Assembly: GCA_020352215.1 (NCBI GenBank)
Contig: CP070675.1
Span: forward strand, 5,075,891-5,139,890
Source: Phycisphaerales bacterium
GTDB taxonomy: Bacteria > Planctomycetota > Phycisphaerae > Sedimentisphaerales > Anaerobacaceae
Reading direction: 5' to 3'
DNA length: 64,000 nucleotides
Shown here in pieces: positions 36,736 through 43,719 of this stretch. The notes below the pieces were generated by a model that saw only the letters and a program-made list of their open reading frames with translations, was not told the DNA's origin and made no database searches. Both the position numbers and the translations under genes were made by a program. The first letter of the stretch is position 1. Each line of letters begins with the position of its first letter.

Positions 36736-38406
36736 CTACGAATCTCCGTACGTTTCCAGAAGCTTCGCTTCTGCTCGTTCCGTCCACAGTCTATCCTTTA
36801 GGCACTTGCCGACCTCCGGCATCTTCTCACTCAGTTCTTCGACCCTCACCAATCCCAGGCTCTTGCACGTCGGATAGACTATGATCTTTCCCGCTATTGT
36901 CCTGTTTTCGACTGCACGAATCCCCTCCGTTGCACCCTCAAGCCCACTAATCGCCGCCACGCTGACGTTGGTATCGAGCGTTCCGGATTCCACCTTCTCC
37001 AGCATCAACCTCATATCCTCCAACGTCGAGCCGCTGGTTCCGATGAAATACAGCCGCCTCTCGATGTAGGTGTCAAGGTCAATCTCTCCCGTGACGGTTG
37101 CCGGTATGCCTGCGAAGATATTTATTAGCCCTCGCTCTGCCGAGCTTTGCACCGCAGATGCAACCAACTTGGGCACCGGCGCCATTAGAACAGTGTAGTC
37201 GAAGGTTTCAGTGATTGTCTCTTTTGTGGGATTGTAGGGTTTGTATTCGACGCCGTTCCTTTTTGCCAGCGGTGCTGCTATCCTCGTCAACGTGGCCAGC
37301 CGGTCGTCGTCAACGTCGCCGGCGAACACGCTCACGCCCCCTACACCCTGACAGATGTTTCGAATCACGTGCATCATCCCCATAGGGCCGCCAGCGCCGA
37401 CGACATTAATCCTGTCGCCGGTGCGGATCTCGTCTGTCTCGGGGATGATCTCCATAGATTCTGCCGGGTCGGCGCCGGTCGTTCCCACTATGCGGATTCC
37501 GCCATAGTGGACACGGCCGACCATAGTGACGACGTCTCTGCCGAATTTGCCCCCACAGAGTACAATATTGAGCAGAGCATTCTTGCCGGTTTTCGCAAAT
37601 AGTGCCTCGACCGTCTTTGCATCGGACCCGAAGTAGAGGATGTCGTCATAGCCGGCATCCGGCAGTCCCGACACGTCGGAGGCCTCTCTCACTTCCGTGT
37701 CCAGGTCTCGCGGCGCCGCCATCTGCGAGACCCACGTTATCTTTCCGGGCTTGCCATGGCGACGGAACAGGATCGGGAGGGCCTCTTCATCGACTTTGGT
37801 GTCGGCGACGATGAGCATCTGTCCACCGGCCCTAAGTCCTGTTCGTTCCTTCGAGGCGTATGCATCTTCCACACACGCCCAAGGCTCCGCCAGCGCCACA
37901 GCCGATCCGGAAAGCCCCTCCCTGACAGGCAGAAGCATCGACTCCCCTTCCGGCGAAGTGGTGACTCGTTCGTCCATCAGCACGTATTCCTGCAGGGCCC
38001 CTTCAAAGTTATATCCGAACGCGCCGTTGGAACTGGCGGTTCGTAGCCAGCGGTAGTCCGTCTGCACAAGGTACCGCTCACCTGTCTTGAACCGCTCGAC
38101 CCCGGGTCCGACTTCTGAAATTCTCACAACCGTCTCATGGCCGGGCACAGTAGGGGCGTCACCCGGGACGTAGCTCGGTATCTCTTCGAGCACTGCACGT
38201 TCGATACCGGAGACTATCTCACTCTTGCGAACGTGCGCTGAGAATTGCTTCAACAGCTTAAGATCGGAAAAGCAGAGCCCGACGGCCTCTACCCTGCAGA
38301 GAATCTGGTGCCGTCCGGGCCTGAAAACCGCCTTGGATCTGTTCAAGACAAGCTCATCGGGCCCGACGAGCTGCACCGCGTACTGAGTTTCTGCCAAATC
38401 TGTCAT
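36736..38406 (-). CDS. Long medium-chain (zinc-type) dehydrogenase
   Basis: A 556-residue MDR protein, about 200 residues longer than usual. The GroES-like domain has VEAVGLCFSDLKLL (zinc-ligand Cys) and GHETVVRISEVG. A middle region (residues about 205-330) looks like an extra Rossmann domain with GKITWVSQ and VLCGGKFG, followed by a normal NAD-binding part with VVGAGGPMGMMH. The structural zinc cysteines are absent. The layout recalls the sorbose-1-phosphate-reductase-like group, though longer. ATG 38406 is taken as start; no clear ribosome site is seen. In this operon it might oxidise or reduce a ketose phosphate or lactaldehyde. Confidence 0.75.
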   Translation of the reverse strand: MTDLAETQYAVQLVGPDELVLNRSKAVFRPGRHQILCRVEAVGLCFSDLKLLKQFSAHVRKSEIVSGIERAVLEEIPSYVPGDAPTVPGHETVVRISEVGPGVERFKTGERYLVQTDYRWLRTASSNGAFGYNFEGALQEYVLMDERVTTSPEGESMLLPVREGLSGSAVALAEPWACVEDAYASKERTGLRAGGQMLIVADTKVDEEALPILFRRHGKPGKITWVSQMAAPRDLDTEVREASDVSGLPDAGYDDILYFGSDAKTVEALFAKTGKNALLNIVLCGGKFGRDVVTMVGRVHYGGIRIVGTTGADPAESMEIIPETDEIRTGDRINVVGAGGPMGMMHVIRNICQGVGGVSVFAGDVDDDRLATLTRIAAPLAKRNGVEYKPYNPTKETITETFDYTVLMAPVPKLVASAVQSSAERGLINIFAGIPATVTGEIDLDTYIERRLYFIGTSGSTLEDMRLMLEKVESGTLDTNVSVAAISGLEGATEGIRAVENRTIAGKIIVYPTCKSLGLVRVEELSEKMPEVGKCLKDRLWTERAEAKLLETYGDS

Positions 38407-38511
38407 AGTTAACGTTTTCCCGTCGTTTTGGTCGGCGAAGCGAAGCAACCTGAGATTCAACGACCGGTTTCGCCACCACCGTGGTCACATACGTTGCGGT
38501 GACGTCTGCTC

Positions 38512-39837
38512 TCAGTTGGTTATCTTCTCCAACATCGCCTCGCATGTTGCATCTTCGCTCAAACCGGCGAGATCATCTTCTCTATCGGGCTCCAGTCGCC
38601 TGCCGAGTTCTTCAAAGAACTCATTCTTCTTTGCCACGCTGTCGAATTCCTTCGCTGCCCATTCGCTTGTATATCCAAGGCCACACTTCTGCTGAAGCAC
38701 CGAATGTGCGTAGAAAATGTGAGCACCTTTCAAGAATGCCGGCACCAACGGTGCCAGTTCCGCTGAGTCGAAGTCGTCGACAAATTTCTGCCCCGGACTA
38801 TTCATCTCTGTCCCGACCACGACCGGCAGGTGAAGCTTTGCGGCTATCTCGATAACGGCGTAGAGGTTCTTGAGCTTCTCTTCTCCGGTCCCCGGACCGT
38901 AGTTGCGGTCGGGGATGACGTTGATAGCCGCCGAGCCGGTGCTCATCGCCACTTCCAGAAGCTCTTCGATGGCCTGTTCACCTTCGCTTGTCCCGTCCAG
39001 CCATGTCACCGTCGGTATTGCACCGGCCGCCTGCAAGAACCGGTTCGTATCATCCAAGCGGGGGAACGACCCTTTGTCAGGCACCACATAGCCGACGCCG
39101 CCGCGCTTCATTGTCTTCGCTCGTATTGTGCTGAGCAGATCCCTGCTCTCGGGCAGGTCGGACGAGCCGATCTCAACGCCTAATTTCTCAGACCAAAAGC
39201 GTGCCAGCTCATCTGAGTCGCCGAAGATCTCCCTGGCCTTGCGAGCATACGCGAGACACATGTGTCGCTCGGTGGCATTACCCGATGGCGTCAGAACCAG
39301 TACATCCCGTTGGTAGTCCAGCTCCGCAGGGCGAAGGTACTCGTTCACCCGGCCCATCAAGTCTCGGTTTCTCTGCTGCGCCATTTTGCGGAGACTCAGC
39401 AGGAACTCTTTTTGTTCGCCGTGCAATCTCGCACTCGGGAATCCAACGCCCATGTGGTATGAGATGCCCGGTTCTCCCGGCGAATTTATCACCCGATCGG
39501 AGAACTCCGGCACGAAGACCCGCGTCTCCAGACCGGCGCAGCCTTTCAGACCCAGCAGCCTGGCTGCCTCCAGGTATTCCTCAAGGGCGTCGAGAACATC
39601 AAAATCGACCACTCCTGCAACCGCCAATCCTGCCTTGCGGGCCAACCACGCGAATTTACTCGGTGAGTACCCGTATGTGTTGTAGGAGAAAAAAGTGTGA
39701 CAGTGTAGATTCACGTCCATCCCGGGAGCAGGCACTTCAATCTGCCCCGTCTTCACCTTCTCGCATAGTCCCAGCAATGCCCCTTTTCTCTCAGAAGGAT
39801 CAAAGCTGTCCAACTTGCGTTCGAGCTCTGTTGTCAA
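38512..39837 (-). CDS. PHP-domain metal-dependent hydrolase
   Basis: A 441-residue protein with LHCHTFFSYNTYG (residues about 44-56) as the first PHP metal-binding block, AGVVDFDVLDAL as the second, GLETRVFV as the third and VVGTEMNSPG as a late acidic block. PHP enzymes are phosphoesterases; a sugar-phosphate phosphatase role is possible here. It starts at TTG 39837 with AAAGG seven bases upstream and is followed closely by the long dehydrogenase. The function in rhamnose use is unknown. Confidence 0.72.
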   Translation of the reverse strand: MTTELERKLDSFDPSERKGALLGLCEKVKTGQIEVPAPGMDVNLHCHTFFSYNTYGYSPSKFAWLARKAGLAVAGVVDFDVLDALEEYLEAARLLGLKGCAGLETRVFVPEFSDRVINSPGEPGISYHMGVGFPSARLHGEQKEFLLSLRKMAQQRNRDLMGRVNEYLRPAELDYQRDVLVLTPSGNATERHMCLAYARKAREIFGDSDELARFWSEKLGVEIGSSDLPESRDLLSTIRAKTMKRGGVGYVVPDKGSFPRLDDTNRFLQAAGAIPTVTWLDGTSEGEQAIEELLEVAMSTGSAAINVIPDRNYGPGTGEEKLKNLYAVIEIAAKLHLPVVVGTEMNSPGQKFVDDFDSAELAPLVPAFLKGAHIFYAHSVLQQKCGLGYTSEWAAKEFDSVAKKNEFFEELGRRLEPDREDDLAGLSEDATCEAMLEKITN

Positions 39838-39920
39838 GATGAGCCTTTCCTCGTCCGTATTCTACCTTCTAAGGACGGTACAAAAGAGCGCAGACGCAGA
39901 ACACTTGTGCACTTGTGTGC

Positions 39921-41393
39921 CTACGTTTTGCGCACTTGTTCGTATTGCGTTTGCCAGAGTGATACCTCTTGTGGTTGATATTCCTTCAGCTCGAATGAAT
40001 TACGCACGAGTTCTCTGGCTTCTTTCAATGCCCTGATTTGCCCTGTCGCCACGGCCTGCAGCAGGATGTTTCCGCTCGCCGTTGCCTCGATCGGCCCCGT
40101 GATTACCTTCTTGCCGGTGGCGTTGGCAGTGAACTGACAAAGCAGCTCATTCTGTATACCTCCCCCCACAATGTGCAGAACCTCGATCGCTTGCCCGGTG
40201 ACATCCTCAATGGCCTCCATCACAGCCCGATATCGCAGCGCCAGGCTCTCCAATACCACTCTCATGAGCCGGCCTTTGTCGTCTATCTTCTCTTGCCCCG
40301 TATCTGCCAAGTACTTGTTGATCTTCGCCGGCATATCACCCGGCGCCAGGAAATCCCCGTGGTCGGGATCTATGTGGGCGACGAAAGGCTCCGCCTCTTC
40401 CGCCATCGCCGTTAATTCGTTGTACGAAAGGTCCGTACCTTCCCGCTGCCACTGCCTTCTACATTCCTGCATGAGCCACAGACCCATTATGTTCTTCAGA
40501 AGCCGAATCGTATTCTCGACGCCCCCTTCGTTTGTGAATTCATATTTGAAGGTCTTATCATCGACAATGGCCTGCGGGATCTCCACGCCCATTAGAGACC
40601 AAGTTCCCGAAGAGATGTACGCCCATTTTGCGCCTCTGGCCGGCACCGCCGCGACCGCCGACGCAGTATCGTGAGCGCCGATCGCAATAACAGGAATTTG
40701 CCCGCAGCCCAGTTCCTCCGCGATAGGCTCAGTTAGTTGCCCTACGACCGTGCCGGGCTGGACGACTTCCGGCACAATATCTCGGGGTAGCGACAGCTTC
40801 TTGAACACCTCTTCGGCCCACCGGCCCGTCTTCATATCCATAAGCTGAGAAGTGCTTGCGAGGGTGTATTCAGCGAAGGCCTTGCCGCACAAGAAATAGG
40901 AAAACAGGTCTCCGATGAGGATGAGCTTCTTTGTTTTGGTCAGGGCATCCGAATTCGCAAGCCGCATCGCCAAAAGCTGATAGACTGAGTTGAGTTGCAT
41001 GAACTGAATGCCGGTGCTCTGATATATCTGGCGTTTGCTCATCAATTCGAATGCCTTCTCCCTCATCCCGTCGGTTCGGCTATCCCGGTAGTGATAGGGT
41101 CTCTCTACCAGCTCACCTTTCGAATCAAGCAGGCCGAAGTCGACGCCCCAACTGTCAACGCCGATGCCCTGTATTTCGATGCTGGCATTCTTTGCCGCCA
41201 TCCCTATGCCGACCTTGACCTCCGACAGCAAGCGGTCAAAATCCCAGCGCAGAGTGCCGTTTTCCTCGACAGGCCCATTGCCGAAACGATGTATCTCCTC
41301 AAGGCCGAGATTGTCTTTCGAAACCGAACCGAGCATCACGCGCCCGCTCTCAGCCCCAAGATCGACCGCAACGTATTTCCTCACTGCCGTCAT
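39921..41393 (-). CDS. rhaB: Rhamnulokinase
   Basis: A 490-residue FGGY-type kinase that phosphorylates L-rhamnulose at O-1. DLGAESGRVMLG is the N-terminal phosphate-binding loop, GVDSWGVDFGLLD follows, and SSGTWSLMG and VGGGIQNELLCQ are the ATP-binding blocks of the C-terminal half. ATG 41393 is preferred over TTG 41411 because AGGGAG lies just upstream. It is the first gene of the operon and has a promoter at 41492-41520. All downstream genes to 27399 lie on the same strand with short gaps. Confidence 0.93.
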   Translation of the reverse strand: MTAVRKYVAVDLGAESGRVMLGSVSKDNLGLEEIHRFGNGPVEENGTLRWDFDRLLSEVKVGIGMAAKNASIEIQGIGVDSWGVDFGLLDSKGELVERPYHYRDSRTDGMREKAFELMSKRQIYQSTGIQFMQLNSVYQLLAMRLANSDALTKTKKLILIGDLFSYFLCGKAFAEYTLASTSQLMDMKTGRWAEEVFKKLSLPRDIVPEVVQPGTVVGQLTEPIAEELGCGQIPVIAIGAHDTASAVAAVPARGAKWAYISSGTWSLMGVEIPQAIVDDKTFKYEFTNEGGVENTIRLLKNIMGLWLMQECRRQWQREGTDLSYNELTAMAEEAEPFVAHIDPDHGDFLAPGDMPAKINKYLADTGQEKIDDKGRLMRVVLESLALRYRAVMEAIEDVTGQAIEVLHIVGGGIQNELLCQFTANATGKKVITGPIEATASGNILLQAVATGQIRALKEARELVRNSFELKEYQPQEVSLWQTQYEQVRKT

Positions 41394-41491
41394 CTCCAAC
41401 TCCCTTTTCAATTATGCATTCTGTCACAGCTGATGTTTGGAGTAGCCAGCACCCAGCCAGTTGCTTGAATTGACGGCGCTGGACGACCGAT

Positions 41492-41520
41492 TTTATAACC
41501 AGGAGTGCTCCCCATTGCAA
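41492..41520 (-). promoter_or_regulatory. Promoter of the rhamnose operon
   Basis: On the minus strand TTGCAA (41515-41520) and TATAAA (41492-41497) lie 17 bases apart, with transcription start near 41485 and a leader of about 95 bases. Within the spacer GGAG and CTCC form a small palindrome (41501-41510) that could be an operator. Confidence 0.5.
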
Positions 41521-41548
41521 ATTGAAAATCGAGGTCTTTGGAAGGTGC

Positions 41549-41588
41549 CTCAGCCAGCGGAGAAGTAAACCTTTCTTCTCAGGCTGAG
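41549..41588. repeat. Inverted repeat upstream of the rhaB promoter
   Basis: CTCAGCC (41549-41555) pairs with GGCTGAG (41582-41588), and inside it GAGAAG (41560-41565) pairs with CTTCTC (41575-41580), giving 13 base pairs with a 4-versus-1 internal loop. It has no T tract and so is not a usual terminator; a regulator binding site upstream of the promoter or a structure at the folC 3' end are the options. Confidence 0.5.
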
Positions 41589-41786
41589 CCGAACGGCCAA
41601 CTCCGGCCGGCGCCCAAGCTGTGCTGGCCCTTTGATTGGTCTGCACGCAAGCCCCGCCGGGTGTAGCCACATTGCCGGGCGGTAGGCAGGACTGAAGACA
41701 TGTGGACGGCTGTTGTGTCCCGGCGTTTGATGGTGTTGTCAGGACAGGCAGTGTCGGACCCCAAGCACCTTTCTCGTGGCCGCGAA

Positions 41787-43220
41787 TCAGCCGGTCAAAA
41801 ATGCTTGGTTTGACGTGAAAAGCATCTTCGCTTGCCCGATGAGATAGAAGCTGCCGGCGATACAGATGAGGTCTTCTCTGCCTACTGCGCTGCTCGCAAG
41901 TCGCAGGGCTTCTCTAAGGCTTACCGCCGTCTGGTACATCTTCCCGCACATTTCCGAGTACATATCCGCCAGATCCAGCGGAGACATCGCTTTAGCTGAA
42001 TTACTGCGCACGAAGATCACCTTGTCGGCACCATACTGCAGTTCACGTAACATCCCTTCGACATCTTTGTCCCTATTGCAGCCGAAGATCACTACCATAG
42101 AGTCGTAGGGGACGTTCTGGCCTATAGCATATATCAAAGCCCGAATGCTCGCGGCGTTGTGGGCGCCGTCGATCATGATCCTCGGGTCATCGCATATCAT
42201 CTCCATTCGACCTGCTAACGAGACCTCACTGAGTCCTTCAGTTGCTTTTTCGTTGTCGATCTTGTACCCGCTTGATTTGAGCTTATCCAGCATGGCCAGA
42301 GCCAGACCGCAGTTGATCGCCTGATGTCTGCCGTGCAGCGGCACGCGCAGGTGTTCAAATTTACTCGTCGGGGTGGTCAGACAGATTCGTGTGTGCGGCC
42401 CGTGCTCCCGCGATGTCTCAAATCGATATGAGAAATCGATATCGCCGCCCGTCACACTCAGCGGAGCCTTCACTGCAGTTGCCCGTGATTTCAGAACGCT
42501 CATCGCTTCCGGCTCCTGCTGAACCGTAATGGCCGGAACAGCGCGTTTGAAGACGCCTGCCTTTTCCTTCGCGATGCTGCCAATCGTCATGCCCAGCTGG
42601 TGCTGATGATCAATGCTCAGGCTCGTAATGCCGATCACCTTGGGCTGAATGACGTTCGTGCTGTCCAATCTGCCGCCCAAACCCGTCTCTATCACTGCAA
42701 TGTCGATCTTCTTGTCGACAAAGTACATAAATGCTAGCGCCGTCATTATCTCGAAAAAGGTGGGCGGATCCGTCTTAGACATCTTCTCAACAGGGCCGTA
42801 GATACGGTTCACTAAGCCCAGCATCTCCTGTTCCCGAATCATCTGCGAATTGACCGTAATCCGTTCGTGCAGATGGACCACATGGGGCGAAGTGTACAAT
42901 CCGACTGAATAGCCGTTTGCTTCAAGCATCTTGCCCAACATTGTCGCGGTGGAACCTTTTCCTTTTGTGCCGGCTATATGGACTGTATGGATTTTTCTAT
43001 GTGGATTGGCTACCAGCGACAGCAGTTTTTCCATCCTGTCGAGGCTGAACGTCGTAACGTTGTAGCGCAGAGACTCTTCCCTCTCGTAATCGGTCTTCTT
43101 GAACAGGTAGCTGATGGCCTGCTTATACGTCTTAAAGGCCTTCTTGCTTCTGACTGTGGCAACCTTGGAAGAGCTTCTTTTTGTTCGTTTCTTTCCGGTC
43201 GTTTTCGTTGATTTTACCAT
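41787..43220 (-). CDS. folC: Bifunctional folylpolyglutamate/dihydrofolate synthase
   Basis: A 477-residue Mur-ligase-fold enzyme that adds glutamate to folates. GTKGKGSTATMLG (residues about 84-96) is the ATP-binding loop, GLYTSPHVVHLHERI follows, IETGLGGRLDSTN is the central block, and MIDGAHNAAS is the C-terminal signature. The first 30 residues form a Lys/Ser/Arg-rich basic extension not usual in the family. There is no clear ribosome site before ATG 43220. It is separate from the rhamnose operon, with 393 bases between them. Confidence 0.92.
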   Translation of the reverse strand: MVKSTKTTGKKRTKRSSSKVATVRSKKAFKTYKQAISYLFKKTDYEREESLRYNVTTFSLDRMEKLLSLVANPHRKIHTVHIAGTKGKGSTATMLGKMLEANGYSVGLYTSPHVVHLHERITVNSQMIREQEMLGLVNRIYGPVEKMSKTDPPTFFEIMTALAFMYFVDKKIDIAVIETGLGGRLDSTNVIQPKVIGITSLSIDHQHQLGMTIGSIAKEKAGVFKRAVPAITVQQEPEAMSVLKSRATAVKAPLSVTGGDIDFSYRFETSREHGPHTRICLTTPTSKFEHLRVPLHGRHQAINCGLALAMLDKLKSSGYKIDNEKATEGLSEVSLAGRMEMICDDPRIMIDGAHNAASIRALIYAIGQNVPYDSMVVIFGCNRDKDVEGMLRELQYGADKVIFVRSNSAKAMSPLDLADMYSEMCGKMYQTAVSLREALRLASSAVGREDLICIAGSFYLIGQAKMLFTSNQAFLTG

Positions 43221-43312
43221 GCGCGCATGATTCTAACGGAGACGTGGCCGCCCGTCAACACACGATGCTCCAAAACAGGCGAAAATGGTCCACTTTTTGG
43301 CCGACAAAACAA

Positions 43313-43328
43313 TTACAAAACCTTGTAA
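43313..43328. promoter_or_regulatory. Palindromic operator-like site upstream of folC
   Basis: TTACAA and TTGTAA form a perfect inverted repeat with a four-base AACC centre. It lies between the folC promoter candidate and the folC start, inside an AT-rich stretch, which suits a dimeric repressor site. No partner protein is identified. Confidence 0.35.
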
Positions 43329-43419
43329 AAACACAGTTTAAGAAAAAGAGAGCCTTTGATCAACATGTTTGATGCGGGGCCGTCCTGGATTAGGCAATCT
43401 GGTCATATAATAATGTGTC

Positions 43420-43448
43420 CTTATACAATCACGCTCTTTTTCGTACAA
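43420..43448 (-). promoter_or_regulatory. Possible folC promoter
   Basis: Minus-strand TTGTAC (43443-43448) and TATAAG (43420-43425) are 17 bases apart. The -35 match is poor, and the leader to ATG 43220 would be about 190 bases long. Confidence 0.28.
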
Positions 43449-43658
43449 GTTGTTGGGTCCAGCAACCGAATGATACTGCTACTGGCACCTATTTGTTCGG
43501 TGCCCGGATTCGGCTTGCGGCGACCTTGCCGCCCGGGGCCTCCGACACCCAACCGGGAAAGCCAAAACAGCCCACATACAGGCGTTTGAGCTTCGCCTGA
43601 AGGCGCCCAGATCTGCCGCGACTGGCCCACTGCCGGTAGTCAACGGGCGTGGCTCGGC

Positions 43659-43692
43659 AAGAAACAAAGGGATCGCCGGGCGGACGATCCCC
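43659..43692 (-). terminator. Rho-independent terminator of the beta-helix surface protein gene
   Basis: On the minus strand the arms GGGATCG and CGATCCC (plus-strand 43669-43675 and 43685-43691) form a 7-pair stem with a nine-base loop, followed by TTTGTTTCTT (43659-43668 on the complement). It lies about 30 bases after the stop of the minus-strand gene. Confidence 0.65.
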
Positions 43693-43719
43693 CTCATACG
43701 AGCCCAACTGCTCGCTGGC

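Larger units (their letters stand above)
41394..41786. other. Intergenic region upstream of rhaB
   Basis: No gene is seen in these 393 bases. They hold the rhaB promoter, a palindromic GGAG-TG-CTCC element between its -10 and -35 boxes, and a long inverted repeat at 41549-41588. No regulator gene lies beside it. Confidence 0.6.
43221..43719. other. Intergenic region between folC and the beta-helix surface protein gene
   Basis: These 499 bases carry no gene I can support. They contain a palindrome (43313-43328), a possible folC promoter (43420-43448) and a terminator for the upstream minus-strand gene (43659-43692). The part from 43290 to 43360 is markedly AT-rich. Overlapping short frames on the minus strand at 43479-43754 look like chance. 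Confidence 0.5.

Noticed and set aside
27399-41393. A bacterial microcompartment for rhamnose or fucose
   Set aside because: Planctomycetes can have one with such genes, but no shell protein, CoA-acylating aldehyde dehydrogenase or phosphotransacylase is present here.
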